Assembly: GCA_965214085.1 (NCBI GenBank)
Contig: OZ243937.1
Location: 1,612,001-1,676,000 of the forward strand
Length of the DNA stretch: 64,000 bases
Direction: 5' to 3'
From: UBA6055 sp965214085
GTDB taxonomy: Bacteria > Chloroflexota > Anaerolineae > Aggregatilineales > Phototrophicaceae
Within the stretch, counting starts at the first letter, position 1, and each line of letters starts with the position of its first letter. Below the pieces are notes generated by a model. That model saw nothing but the letters and a program-made list of their open reading frames with translations, made no database searches and had not been told where the DNA came from. The translations under genes were made by a program, and so were the position numbers. Shown here piece by piece: positions 1 to 8,981 of this stretch.

Positions 1-1
1 T

Positions 2-433
2 TTGAGCGCGGAGCCGCTATCCCTGGACGATATGATGGCGCGTTTGGGCATATCCAAAGCCAGCGTCAGCACCAACATCCGCTCGCTTGAACATATGGGC
101 ATGGTGCGACAAGTTTGGGTGCGGGGCGGCAGCGGGCGCCGCAAGTATTATCAGGCTGAAACCGATTTCTGGCAGATATTTTCCAATTTCCTCAGCGGCC
201 GAGAGCTGCGTGATTTGGAACACGCGCTTTCGGTGATGCAGGAAAACCATCAGCGTATCTCGGCTGCTATCAACGACCTGCCGCCCGATCAGCAGATCCT
301 GGCGCGTTTATACCTTGACCGCATCGCGCAGATGCAGGCATTGTTTCGCTTTGCGCAACTCATCATCAGCAGCGTCATGAACCAGGTTAGCGGCATCGAC
401 GTCTCCGCTGTATCCAGCGTCGAGCTGCAATAG
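2..433 (+). CDS. GbsR/MarR-type winged-helix regulator (5' truncated)
   Basis: The reading frame is open from the first base, so the gene probably begins outside the window. The N-terminal part reads as a winged helix-turn-helix (LGISKASVSTNIRSLEHMG, where the recognition helix selects DNA, followed by a GSGRRKYY wing). The rest is a helical region ending in FRFAQLIISSVMNQV. This arrangement fits the GbsR branch of MarR-like regulators, often tied to osmoprotectant or transport genes. The target cannot be told because the upstream neighbours are missing. It ends just before the tRNA-Leu promoter and is not part of that transcript. Confidence 0.7.
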   Translation: MSAEPLSLDDMMARLGISKASVSTNIRSLEHMGMVRQVWVRGGSGRRKYYQAETDFWQIFSNFLSGRELRDLEHALSVMQENHQRISAAINDLPPDQQILARLYLDRIAQMQALFRFAQLIISSVMNQVSGIDVSAVSSVELQ

Positions 434-441
434 TTTCTCCC

Positions 442-470
442 TTGTCGCCTGATTGCCTCCTGTCTATAAT
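442..470 (+). promoter_or_regulatory. Sigma70-type promoter for tRNA-Leu
   Basis: A -35 box TTGTCG at 442-447 is followed by a 17-bp spacer and a perfect -10 box TATAAT at 465-470. Transcription would start near 477, about 14 bp before the tRNA. Confidence 0.65.
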
Positions 471-490
471 TCTGGCGTGGGCGGCGCCTT

Positions 491-571
491 GAGGAAGTGG
501 CGGAATTGGCAGACGCGCATGACTTAGGATCATGTCTCTTTGAGGTGAGGGTTCGAGTCCCTCCTTCCTCA
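491..571 (+). tRNA. tRNA-Leu (anticodon UAG)
   Basis: Acceptor strands GAGGAAG (491-497) and CTTCCTC (564-570) pair perfectly. The anticodon stem CATGA/TCATG encloses the loop CTTAGGA with anticodon TAG at 525-527. The T arm is GAGGG-TTCGAGT-CCCTC at 547-563. A variable region longer than usual (about 535-546) fits a class II tRNA, as expected for leucine. The discriminator is A571 and the CCA end is not encoded, so it must be added by the CCA enzyme. It should read CUA and probably other CUN codons. Confidence 0.96.
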
Positions 572-589
572 TCACGATCTATCATTCGA

Positions 590-607
590 GGCGCGCGACG
601 CGCCTTT
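590..607 (+). terminator. Hairpin terminator after tRNA-Leu
   Basis: GGCGCG (590-595) and CGCGCC (599-604) form a 6-7 bp stem around a CGA loop, followed by TTT and a second T-rich patch. The T run is imperfect, so this is a probable rather than certain terminator. Confidence 0.5.
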
Positions 608-683
608 CGACATTTTGCTTGGAATCTGAATTGGCACACATGACCAGCGGCTGGCACAAGCCGTGAGAATACAGGGACGAATC

Positions 684-2336
684 TTGAACTTAACGACTGA
701 AAGAATAGAAAACCACCGCGCCCAGTTTACGATCGAAATCGAAACCAACGAGCTGGAAGACGCCAAGCGCAAAGCCGCCCGCAAAATTTCACGGCAAGTT
801 CGCATCAAGGGCTTCCGCAAGGGCAAGGCGCCCTACCGGCTGGTCGCGCAGGCTGTGGGCGAGGGCGCTATCCTTGAAGAAGCGATTGAGACGCTCGGGG
901 ACAATCTTTACAAAAAAGCCTTGGAAGAAGCCGAAGTCCTGCCTTATGGACCCGGCGCCTTTGACGACTTTCAACTGGAACCATCACCAACTTTTGTATT
1001 CTCCGTGCCATTGCAGCCCGAAGTCGACCTCAATGAATATCAAGATATTCGCGTTGACTTTGAGGCGCCGGAAGTCAGCGATTACGATGTTGATCAAGCG
1101 CTGAAGCAGTTGCAGCAGCGCGCGGTCGAGGTTCTTGATGACTCGGTGGCAGTGGCCGCGCCCGGCAACCGCGTCACCATTGCCGTTGATAGCGAGTTCG
1201 TCGATGGCGAGCCGCAAGACGCAGCAGCCGACGCCGATGATGAAGCTGACGCGGCGGACGCGCTGACCGACGATAGCGGCGAAGATGCTGAGCCTGACCA
1301 GCAGGAGCCATATATTCCCAAGCAAGGCGATACTTTTGTCAGCGACGAAAACGCGACCATCATCCTAGATCCCAACGAAGACCCCTTTACTCATGGCTTT
1401 GTCGGGCATCTCATCGGCCTAGAGCAGGGCGCAAGCGTCTCGTTCGAATTGACGATTCCGGATGACGATGCCGACGAAACCATTATCGGGCGCCGCGTGG
1501 AATTCCATGTCACGATGAATAAAATCGAGTCCATCTCCATTCCCGAATTGGATGACGACTTCGCGCGCCGAGTTGGCAGAAATCGCGGTGATTTGGAACT
1601 GGACTTGGCTGGCTTGCGCGCCTCGATCAGAGACGAGCTGGAGCGGACGGCGCTGTCGCAGGCCAAGTCTGAATACTGCGACCAGGTATTAGAGAGGATG
1701 GTTGCAGGCGCCGAAATCAACTTTTCCGATTTCATGCTGGAACAGCAAATCGACGGCATTGTCGGCGAAGTCGAGCGCAACCTTCAGCAGCAACAGATTA
1801 GCCTGGACGATTATTTTCGCTTGACCAGCAGCACAAAAGACGATTTGCGTGATCAGCATCGTGAAAGCGCTGCCGATGCCCTGCGACACACGCTTGTCCT
1901 GTGGGAATTCGTAAGCGCGCAGGATATCACCATCAGCGACGAAGACATTGAGACGCGGGTGGATGCCATGGTGGCCGGCTATGGCGCTGGCCCTAAGGTA
2001 CGCAAGCTGTTTGATACGCCGCAAATTCGCGAAAACATTCGTAATGAACTGGTCATTAGCCAGGCCAACGAGCATCTGTATGCTATTGGCCGTGGCGAGG
2101 ACCCGGCCGCGGCTGTCGAAGCCATGCGGGCGCAGGGCGCTGACGATGCGCGGCGCAACAAAGAGCGCGGCGAACGGTTGTTGGAATATCAGGCCGAGGA
2201 CGAAGCAGCCGCAATGGCGTTGGCAGTTGACGACGAGGAAGATTCAGCCGCCGAAGGCGACGCCGAGCTGGAAAAGCCCACGACCGAATCCGCAGATTAT
2301 GAAGGTGGCGATGCCGAGCAGGCGCAAGAAGCGTAA
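684..2336 (+). CDS. tig: Trigger factor, ribosome-associated chaperone / prolyl isomerase
   Basis: Trigger factor binds the ribosome exit tunnel and shields nascent chains. The ribosome-binding loop is clear (KGFRKGKAP, canonical GFRxGKxP), followed by a PPIase-like middle domain and the helical C-terminal chaperone domain. I chose TTG at 684 because AGGGA lies 6 bp upstream; the GTG at 663 has no ribosome binding site. The protein is about 550 residues against a usual 430-450. The excess is an Asp/Glu/Ala-rich insert near residues 176-212 inside the PPIase domain and an acidic tail from about residue 510. It is followed by clpP and clpX, the classic tig-clpP-clpX order. Confidence 0.93.
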   Translation: MNLTTERIENHRAQFTIEIETNELEDAKRKAARKISRQVRIKGFRKGKAPYRLVAQAVGEGAILEEAIETLGDNLYKKALEEAEVLPYGPGAFDDFQLEPSPTFVFSVPLQPEVDLNEYQDIRVDFEAPEVSDYDVDQALKQLQQRAVEVLDDSVAVAAPGNRVTIAVDSEFVDGEPQDAAADADDEADAADALTDDSGEDAEPDQQEPYIPKQGDTFVSDENATIILDPNEDPFTHGFVGHLIGLEQGASVSFELTIPDDDADETIIGRRVEFHVTMNKIESISIPELDDDFARRVGRNRGDLELDLAGLRASIRDELERTALSQAKSEYCDQVLERMVAGAEINFSDFMLEQQIDGIVGEVERNLQQQQISLDDYFRLTSSTKDDLRDQHRESAADALRHTLVLWEFVSAQDITISDEDIETRVDAMVAGYGAGPKVRKLFDTPQIRENIRNELVISQANEHLYAIGRGEDPAAAVEAMRAQGADDARRNKERGERLLEYQAEDEAAAMALAVDDEEDSAAEGDAELEKPTTESADYEGGDAEQAQEA

Positions 2337-2375
2337 ACACAACTGACACCGCGAAAGAAAGGGTTGCAGCAGCGC

Positions 2376-2990
2376 ATGAATCAATTCCAAAACGTAATCC
2401 CAATGGTAATTGAACAGGGCAGCCGCGGCGAGCGAGCTTATGACATCTACTCGCTGCTGTTGAAGGAACGCATCGTCTTTGTCGGCTCCGGCATCAACGA
2501 CCAGATCGCCAACTTGATCGTGGCGCAGCTGCTCTTCTTGGAGCGAGAAGGTCCCGACCGCCGCATTCAGATGTACATCAATTCACCCGGCGGCGCTGTC
2601 TATTCTGGCTTGGCGATTTATGACACCATGCAGCAAATCGGCGCGCCCTTGAGTACGGTCGCCGTCGGCATTACCGCCAGCTTTGGCACGGTTCTGCTGA
2701 CAGCGGGCGAAAATGGCATGCGCATGGCTTTGCCCAACGCCACCATCCATATGCACCAGCCTCTGGGCGGCGCTCAAGGCCAAGCGTCCGATATCGTCAT
2801 CCAGGCTGAAGAGATTGTGCGTTTGAAAAAGCGTATAATTGATATATTCGTCAATCACACCGGCAAAACGCCGGAAGAAGTTGAACGCGTCACAGACAGA
2901 GATGTCTACATGACGGCGCAGGAAGCCACGGACTTCGGTTTGATCGACGCCGTGCTGATTGGTGAAGAGCGCATGCTGGAAGGAGCCTGA
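2376..2990 (+). CDS. clpP: ATP-dependent Clp protease proteolytic subunit
   Basis: ClpP is a serine peptidase that forms a double heptamer and is fed by ClpX or ClpA/C. Counting from ATG 2376, the catalytic triad is Ser102 (TASFGTVL), His127 (IHMHQPLGG) and Asp176 (TDRDVYMT). The 25- and 49-residue spacings equal those of E. coli ClpP. The motif around the serine is ASFGT rather than the commoner ASMGA. The TTG at 2364 abuts the AAAGGG ribosome site and cannot be used, so the ATG 12 bp further on is preferred. At 204 residues the length is normal. clpX follows with a 1-bp gap, so the two subunits are made together. Confidence 0.96.
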   Translation: MNQFQNVIPMVIEQGSRGERAYDIYSLLLKERIVFVGSGINDQIANLIVAQLLFLEREGPDRRIQMYINSPGGAVYSGLAIYDTMQQIGAPLSTVAVGITASFGTVLLTAGENGMRMALPNATIHMHQPLGGAQGQASDIVIQAEEIVRLKKRIIDIFVNHTGKTPEEVERVTDRDVYMTAQEATDFGLIDAVLIGEERMLEGA

Positions 2991-2991
2991 G

Positions 2992-4275
2992 GTGAGCTTC
3001 TCGCCCATCAAACACCGTTGTAACTTCTGCACCCGGTCACATGAAGAAGTGGACCGGCTGATCGCAGGACCCGAACATATTCACATCTGTAATTTCTGCG
3101 TCGATCTCTGCCACAGCTTGTTGCAGAAAGAGGAATCCAAAAATACCAAGCTCGAGGGCAAGTTTGAATTCGATTTTACGCTTTCTCCGCGCCAAATCAT
3201 GCAGCGCCTGGACGAATATGTCATTGGCCAGCAAGATGCCAAGCGGGTATTAAGCGTCGCCGTCTACAACCACTACAAGCGTATCCAGGCGGCTGATGAT
3301 CCGGTTGATGTGGAGTTGGACAAAAGCAACATCTTGCTGCTGGGCCCGACCGGTTGCGGCAAGACCCTGCTGGCGCAGACCCTGGCGCGCATCCTGGATG
3401 TGCCGATTTGCATCACCGACGCCACCGCGCTCACAGAAGCCGGATATGTGGGCGAGGATGTGGAGAATATCCTGCTGCGGCTGATTCAGGCGGCCGATGG
3501 CAATATCGAGCGCGCCGAACGCGGCATTATCTATATTGACGAGATCGATAAGATTTCGCGCATGTCAAATTCTAATCCTTCAATCACGCGTGATGTATCG
3601 GGCGAGGGTGTGCAGCAGGCTTTGCTCAAGATTTTCGAAGGCACGCTGGCCAATGTGCCGCCTCAAGGCGGGCGCAAACATCCGCATCAGGAGTTTTTGC
3701 AGATCGACACCAGCAATATCCTTTTCATCGTCGGCGGCACCTTCTCCGGGCTGGATGAAGTCATCCGGCAGCGCATCGGCGCCAACAGCAGTATCGGTTT
3801 CGGCGCCAAGCAATACGCCTCATTCGAGGGGCAGGACAACCTGCTGAGTCTGGTGTCTCCGGAAGATTTGGTTCAGCACGGCATGATTCCTGAAATGGTA
3901 GGGCGTCTGCCGGTTTTGGTTGCGCTGAAGACGCTGGATTTGGATGAACTCGTCAGGATCATGATCGAGCCGAAGAACGCGCTGATACGCCAGTACGAAC
4001 ATTTGCTGTCGCTTGATAAGGTCGAGTTGGTCTTTGAAGACGCTGCCATGCGCGCGGCCGCTGAATTGGCGCTAGAGCGGGATACCGGGGCGCGCGGCTT
4101 GCGATCTATCATCGAATCCTGCCTGCTCAATGTCATGTTCGAGGCGCCGAGCCACGAAGAAATCAACCGGGTCGTGATCAGCGAAGCGGTCATTCGCGGC
4201 GAAGAACCGCCACAGGTTTACAGTCGCGACGGCGGTGTGATGAACCTGCTGGACAAGATTGACACCGCCGCCTGA
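2992..4275 (+). CDS. clpX: ATP-dependent Clp protease ATP-binding subunit ClpX
   Basis: ClpX is the AAA+ unfoldase that delivers substrates to ClpP. The N-terminal zinc-binding domain has two CxxC pairs (Cys10/13 and Cys33/36). It is followed by Walker A GPTGCGKT near residue 118, Walker B IIYIDEIDK, a sensor and arginine region (GMIPEMVGRLPV) and the C-terminal D2 small domain with DTGARGLRSI. The start is GTG 2992, preceded 6 bp away by the strong site GGAAGGAG lying inside the end of clpP. This implies translational coupling. Length is 427 residues, normal for the family. Confidence 0.96.
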   Translation: MSFSPIKHRCNFCTRSHEEVDRLIAGPEHIHICNFCVDLCHSLLQKEESKNTKLEGKFEFDFTLSPRQIMQRLDEYVIGQQDAKRVLSVAVYNHYKRIQAADDPVDVELDKSNILLLGPTGCGKTLLAQTLARILDVPICITDATALTEAGYVGEDVENILLRLIQAADGNIERAERGIIYIDEIDKISRMSNSNPSITRDVSGEGVQQALLKIFEGTLANVPPQGGRKHPHQEFLQIDTSNILFIVGGTFSGLDEVIRQRIGANSSIGFGAKQYASFEGQDNLLSLVSPEDLVQHGMIPEMVGRLPVLVALKTLDLDELVRIMIEPKNALIRQYEHLLSLDKVELVFEDAAMRAAAELALERDTGARGLRSIIESCLLNVMFEAPSHEEINRVVISEAVIRGEEPPQVYSRDGGVMNLLDKIDTAA

Positions 4276-4278
4276 GTC

Positions 4279-4923
4279 CTATGGTGTGACGGGCAGCAGC
4301 AGCACTTCGGTAGCTCCGGAAACCTGGCTCTTGAAGCTCTGCGCGTCAAGTTGCGTCGCCTCCTCGCCGGCGCCGCCCCAGTTGTAGGGAATAGCCCACC
4401 TGGGCTGCATGGACGCCACCATACGCGCCGCGTCAGCCACGGACAACCTGCCGTAGCCGTCAATCGGCAGCAATACGATGTCGGGCTTCAGATACGAGGT
4501 ATCGCCGACTGTATCCGCTTCGCCGACGTAGTAGATGTCATATAAGTCCAGCGAAATCAAAAACCCCAGCCGGCCGTCCACCTTTTGATCGCGCGGATCA
4601 CGAGATGACAAGGCCGGTATCGCTTTAATGTTCGCCCGGCCGACATTGATGCTTTGCCACTCGCGCAGCACCTGAGTGCCGGGGATGATGCGGCCAGCGC
4701 TTTCGCTGCCGACAACCACGGTGTTCTCCCCGCGGATCTTCTCGACGTCGGCCGGCGAACAGTGATCGTAATGATCGTGGCCCACCAGAATGACATCGGG
4801 CGGCGAATCCGCCTTGACCACTCGCCAGGGCGCTATATGGATGAAGGGCTCGCCCTCAATGGCGAAGCTGCCGTGCCCTTGCCAGCGGATTCGATCGATC
4901 AACTGCCCGTCCCCCGGCATCAC
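4279..4923 (-). CDS. Metallo-beta-lactamase-fold hydrolase (UlaG/YtkL-like)
   Basis: The HxHxDH zinc motif is present as HDHYDH near residue 50, after an N-terminal WQGHGSFAIEG strand typical of the L-ascorbate-6-phosphate lactonase-like branch of the MBL superfamily. Further metal ligands probably include Asp in YVGEADTVG and His/Asn near the C-terminus. No signal peptide is seen, so it should be cytoplasmic. It converges on clpX with a 3-bp gap and stands alone. A perfect TATAAT lies at 4979-4974 on this strand without a convincing -35. The substrate cannot be inferred. Confidence 0.8.
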   Translation of the reverse strand: MMPGDGQLIDRIRWQGHGSFAIEGEPFIHIAPWRVVKADSPPDVILVGHDHYDHCSPADVEKIRGENTVVVGSESAGRIIPGTQVLREWQSINVGRANIKAIPALSSRDPRDQKVDGRLGFLISLDLYDIYYVGEADTVGDTSYLKPDIVLLPIDGYGRLSVADAARMVASMQPRWAIPYNWGGAGEEATQLDAQSFKSQVSGATEVLLLPVTP

Positions 4924-5020
4924 GCTATGGCTTTGCCCATAATGCGATGCGCCAAGCCAGACTGAATTGCCAGATTATAGACCGCTCGCTGGCGACTTTC
5001 CATCATGTATGGCTGGTCGG

Positions 5021-5258
5021 CAGAGCAATCGCATCAAAATGAACCAGAGAACTATGATCCTTATACGAACCTAAATCTAACCACAGAGACACAGAGAGCA
5101 CAGAGATTTAGTTCTATGTCTGGTAGAAAAAGGAGGCAATGTGGGGTCAATCGCCCACAGATTATGCGCGTTTTCACGGGCGACTTACAATGTCGCCCCT
5201 ACAATTTGTTAGTTCGATGATAAATTCGTCATTTATGGATTTGGATGCGATTGCCTAG
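5021..5258. mobile_element. MITE-like element A (intergenic, between the MBL gene and obgE)
   Basis: The left end CAGAGCAATCGCATCAAAAT and the reverse complement of the right end CTAGGCAATCGCATCCAAAT match at 16 of 20 positions. The flanks GGCTGGTCGG (5011-5020) and GGCTGCGCGA (5259-5268) match at 7 of 10, as expected of an old target duplication. Inside are a CACAGAG-rich arm (5080-5107) and a GGGCGAC...GTCGCCC palindrome (5178-5198). Bases 5194-5255 recur inverted at 29149-29210 with about five mismatches. It has no coding capacity. It fills most of the 438-bp gap 4924-5361. Confidence 0.7.
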
Positions 5259-5361
5259 GGCTGCGCGAAAGCAGCGCCGACCTTTCCACCTACACTGAGC
5301 TGGCAATCTGCTGTATGCTCAGCCGTCATTCAGGTCTAGCCGGAATCGCGGTGGTACGCCA

Positions 5362-6630
5362 GTGCTGGTTGACGAGGCAAAGCTATTTGTAGCCAGCGGC
5401 AAGGGAGGCGACGGCATGGTCTCCTTTCGCCGCGAAAAGTACGTGCCCATGGGCGGACCATCCGGCGGCGACGGCGGACGCGGCGGCGACGTCGTCCTCC
5501 AGACCGACGCCAACCTGAACACCCTGTATTTCTTCCGCAAGCGCAGCCACTTCAAAGCCAAGCCCGGCGGCAAAGGCGGGTCCAGCAACAAAACCGGCGC
5601 CGATGCCGACCGGCTGGTGGTGCGTATTCCCCAGGGCACAGTGGTTCGCGATGCGACGACCGGCGGGTTGATTGCCGACCTGGTCGGCCCGGATGCGGAG
5701 GTGGTGGTGGCGCCCGGCGGTCGCGGTGGACGCGGCAACGCGCGCTTCAAATCGGCATCCAATCAAGCGCCGCGTATGGCGGAAAAGGGCGAGCCTGGCG
5801 TAGAACGCTGGATCACGCTTGAGCTGAAGCTGATCGCCGATGTCGGCTTAGTCGGGCTGCCGAACGCCGGCAAGTCTACCTTGCTCTCAGTAGTGAGCAA
5901 CGCCAAACCCAAGATCGCGGACTATCCCTTTACCACTCTGGAGCCCAATCTGGGCACTGTGGTTTACGACAACTTAGATCTGGTATTCGCTGATATTCCC
6001 GGGCTGATCGAAGGCGCGCATCTTGGCATCGGTCTGGGTCACTCCTTTCTGCGACATGTGCAGCGCACCTCGCTGATAGTGCACATCCTTGACGGCTCGG
6101 CTGATGATCCCTTGGCGGATTACAATCAAATCAGAGCGGAACTGGCGCTCTATGACGAAGATTTAGCTGAACGCCCGGAAATCCTGGTTGTGAACAAAAT
6201 CGACCTGCCCGATGCTCGCGAATACCTGGAATTGCTCAACGAGAGTTTCGCCGAACGCGGCATCCAGGCGCCGCTGGCGATCTCTGCCCTGACGCGGGAG
6301 AATGTCGACCGGCTGATACAGCGCGTGTTCGAACTTGCCGCCAATCTGCCCCAGCCTCAATTATCGCAGAAGGCGGACGAGCCTGTTTATGAGCTGCGCG
6401 ACGACGACGGCATGGCTTTCGAACTGGAAGTCAAAGACGGTGTATACTTCGTCCGCGGCGACCGCATCGAGCGCGCGGCGGCCATGACCTATTGGGATTA
6501 TGAAGAGGCGGTGCTGCGCTTCCAAAAGACGCTTGAAGCGACCGGCATTGCCGCAGCACTGGAACAAGCCGGCGTGAGCAGCGGCGATACCGTCTTCATC
6601 GGCGACTATGAATTGGAGTGGTCGGAATGA
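5362..6630 (+). CDS. obgE: Obg-family ribosome-assembly GTPase
   Basis: ObgE/CgtA binds the 50S subunit and couples late ribosome assembly to GTP/ppGpp levels. The glycine-rich Obg domain occupies residues 1-157 (GGPSGGDGGRGGDV, GGRGGRGN). The G domain follows with G1 GLPNAGKST, G3 DIPGLIEGA and G4 NKID, and an OCT-type C-terminal domain comes after about residue 345. The start is GTG 5362 with only a weak GGTGG upstream. It is 422 residues, normal. The stop overlaps the nadD start (ATGA), so the two are co-translated. Confidence 0.95.
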   Translation: MLVDEAKLFVASGKGGDGMVSFRREKYVPMGGPSGGDGGRGGDVVLQTDANLNTLYFFRKRSHFKAKPGGKGGSSNKTGADADRLVVRIPQGTVVRDATTGGLIADLVGPDAEVVVAPGGRGGRGNARFKSASNQAPRMAEKGEPGVERWITLELKLIADVGLVGLPNAGKSTLLSVVSNAKPKIADYPFTTLEPNLGTVVYDNLDLVFADIPGLIEGAHLGIGLGHSFLRHVQRTSLIVHILDGSADDPLADYNQIRAELALYDEDLAERPEILVVNKIDLPDAREYLELLNESFAERGIQAPLAISALTRENVDRLIQRVFELAANLPQPQLSQKADEPVYELRDDDGMAFELEVKDGVYFVRGDRIERAAAMTYWDYEEAVLRFQKTLEATGIAAALEQAGVSSGDTVFIGDYELEWSE

Positions 6631-7235
6631 GCCGGCAGCGAATTGGCATTCTGGGCGGCTCCTTTGATCCGCCGCAGATCGGCCATCTCATCCTGGCGGA
6701 ATACAGCCGGGAAGCGCTGGACATCGACCATGTCCTGTTCGTCCCGGTCGCTGACCACCCGGTCAAGCGCGGCGAGCTGCGGCTGCCTGTTGTTCATCGG
6801 CTGGCGATGCTGAAGCTGGCCATCAATGACAATCCCAACTTCAGCATTTCGCGCGTGGATATCGATCGTAATGGCCCGCATTATTCCGCTGACACCATCA
6901 AACTGATACGCGAACAATACCCTCAAGCCGAGCTATACTTTGTTATGGGCGGCGATAATTTGCGCGCCCTGCCTACCTGGGAGCGCGCGCCGGACCTCTT
7001 TCGCTGCTGCCGCCTGGCGGTGATGAAACGAGCCGATGAGGACATCACGCCCGATATGCACGAAGAAGTCTTGCCCGGTCTATCCGATAAGGTTGATATT
7101 GTGGACGTGCCAATGCTAAGTGTTTGGCTGTCATCCACCGTCGTCGTCAGCCGCCTGCGCGCAAAACGCAGCGTTCGCTACCTGGTTCCGGATGCCGTGC
7201 TCGACTATATCAACGACAACGATCTCTATGGTTGA
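6627..7235 (+). CDS. nadD: Nicotinate-nucleotide adenylyltransferase
   Basis: NadD adenylates nicotinate mononucleotide in NAD synthesis. The nucleotidyltransferase signature appears as GGSFDPPQIGH at residues 10-20. The C-terminal SSTVVVSRLRAKRSVRYLVP matches the family ISSTxIR...IRYLVP motif. The first histidine of the usual HxGH is Gln17 here, although His20 is kept; this is odd for the family. ATG 6627 overlaps the obgE stop and has GGAG 8 bp upstream. The obgE-nadD pairing is common in Gram-positives and Chloroflexota. Its 202-residue length is normal. Confidence 0.9.
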   Translation: MSRQRIGILGGSFDPPQIGHLILAEYSREALDIDHVLFVPVADHPVKRGELRLPVVHRLAMLKLAINDNPNFSISRVDIDRNGPHYSADTIKLIREQYPQAELYFVMGGDNLRALPTWERAPDLFRCCRLAVMKRADEDITPDMHEEVLPGLSDKVDIVDVPMLSVWLSSTVVVSRLRAKRSVRYLVPDAVLDYINDNDLYG

Positions 7236-7241
7236 TCCGTA

Positions 7242-8981
7242 ATGTTGCGCATCTGTACGACAGTCGCCGCGCTGACGTTAATTTGTCTCTTGGCCTCAAG
7301 TCTGCTTGCTCAGGATAATCCGCCTGTCCCCACGCTGGCTGTACCGACGCTGGCGCCGGCGGCAGCCGTCGACGAACAGGCCGATTTCTTACAGGCTGAA
7401 TCGGCAATTCCCGAGATCACGGCGACCGGCAGCTTGCGCGTGGGTGTACTTTATAACGATCCGCCTTATAGTGAATTCACCTTCCAGGGCGAGCTGCGCG
7501 GTTTCGATATAGATCTGCTACGCAAAATCGCTGCCGCATGGGATAGCCAACTGGACCTGGCGCAAGTGACGCGGCAGAATGCGCTGGACAAGTTGAATAG
7601 CGGCGAGGTGCATGCGCTGGCTTCGGCCATCGTCCGTTATCGCGACCGCGACGCCGAGCTTGAGTTTAGCCAGACCTATCTGCAAGGCGCGCAGGCGCTG
7701 CTGGTGCGCGAAGACAGCCCCTTCCAGGCGCGTTCAGAATTGCTCGTCCAGCCGATTGGCTATGTGCTTGGCACGCGCGCGGAAAAAGCGACAGCGATCT
7801 GGAGCGCGCAGACCGGCGAGACGTTAAACTTGCAGCCACATTTGACGCTGGACCGGGCGGTCGCTGCTGTGATGCAGGGCGAAATCAGCGCTGTAGTCGC
7901 GGAGAAGCAGGCGTTGAACCGGGTCACGGCTGACTTCGCGGACTCGGTCCGAATCCTGGACGAAGCGGTTTCGCTTGAAGCAAGAGCCTTCGCCGTCAGA
8001 CGCCAGGACGCGCCCTTGCGCGACGCCCTCAACAAGACGATTCAGCTTTTGGCTCGTGAGGGCGAACTGGATGTACTCTTTCGCGAATACTTTCCCGACG
8101 AGTCATATAATCCGGATGCCCTTGCCATCTGGTCTGGCCTCGGTGAAGAAGCGCTGCCGGCGCAATTTGCGCATGAAATTACTTACCCGGCGACTTACGC
8201 GCTGCCGCGAATCAAGAGCAGCGGCAGGCTGCGCGTCGGCGGAATTACAGATACTGCGCCCGCATCAGCGACTGGCAGCCTGAATATGCTGAACCGCGCG
8301 CTAGCCGCCGAGCTGGCGCGGCGTTGGGGCGTCGCGCTCGAGCTTGTATCCGGTGAGTCCGCATCCGCCGCGGGCCTGCTCAACAGCGGTGGGGCAGATC
8401 TCGTATTCGGCATGAAGCCGGACTGGAACCTGGCTGGCCAGATGGATTTCTCCATGCCTTACCTGCTGCACGGCGATCGGCTAATGGTGCGCGCAAATTC
8501 GGGTATACGCGGCTTCAATGACTTGCGCGGACGCTTTGTCGGCATTCTACGCGGCGACGACACGGCGCGGGAACGAGCCCAAGCCTGGGCGGACAGCATC
8601 AATGCCACTGTGCGTTATATTCAAACGACAGAACGCGACGCCGCCCTGACCCTGCTGGATTACAACAACGCCAACGCCATTTATGCGGACAACCTGGAGC
8701 TCCTGGCGCATCTGGAAGCGAATGCCAATGAACTGCGTTTGACCGAACGCTGGTATAGCCGCTCTTATTATGCCATCGGGCTGCCCTACAATGACATAGA
8801 CTTGCGGCTGTTGGTGGATTACACGCTTCAGGAGCTGATCAAGGACGGTACGCTCTACCGCATGTCGGCCGACCTGATCGTATCTGATTCCCTGCCGAAT
8901 TTCGACATAACGCCAGGCTTGAGCAGCTTCGCGGGCTTTACTCTGTCGGACCCCGCCGCTGACCCCGCAGCACAATCGTAA
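7242..8981 (+). CDS. Exported protein with two tandem amino-acid-type solute-binding (SBP_bac_3) domains
   Basis: An N-terminal signal peptide (LTLICLLASSLLAQ) precedes two successive type II periplasmic-binding modules. The first runs from about residue 60 to 290 (GSLRVGVLYNDPPYSEF, GELRGFDIDLLRKIA). The second runs from about 325 to 555 (GRLRVGGITDTAP). Both have the family layout with an RVG entry strand. A single chain with two binding lobes may bind two ligands or dock as a dimer-like unit. No permease or ATPase gene adjoins it. It begins 6 bp after nadD, probably in the same transcript, and its 3' end overlaps the convergent EamA gene by 44 bp. Confidence 0.82.
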   Translation: MLRICTTVAALTLICLLASSLLAQDNPPVPTLAVPTLAPAAAVDEQADFLQAESAIPEITATGSLRVGVLYNDPPYSEFTFQGELRGFDIDLLRKIAAAWDSQLDLAQVTRQNALDKLNSGEVHALASAIVRYRDRDAELEFSQTYLQGAQALLVREDSPFQARSELLVQPIGYVLGTRAEKATAIWSAQTGETLNLQPHLTLDRAVAAVMQGEISAVVAEKQALNRVTADFADSVRILDEAVSLEARAFAVRRQDAPLRDALNKTIQLLAREGELDVLFREYFPDESYNPDALAIWSGLGEEALPAQFAHEITYPATYALPRIKSSGRLRVGGITDTAPASATGSLNMLNRALAAELARRWGVALELVSGESASAAGLLNSGGADLVFGMKPDWNLAGQMDFSMPYLLHGDRLMVRANSGIRGFNDLRGRFVGILRGDDTARERAQAWADSINATVRYIQTTERDAALTLLDYNNANAIYADNLELLAHLEANANELRLTERWYSRSYYAIGLPYNDIDLRLLVDYTLQELIKDGTLYRMSADLIVSDSLPNFDITPGLSSFAGFTLSDPAADPAAQS

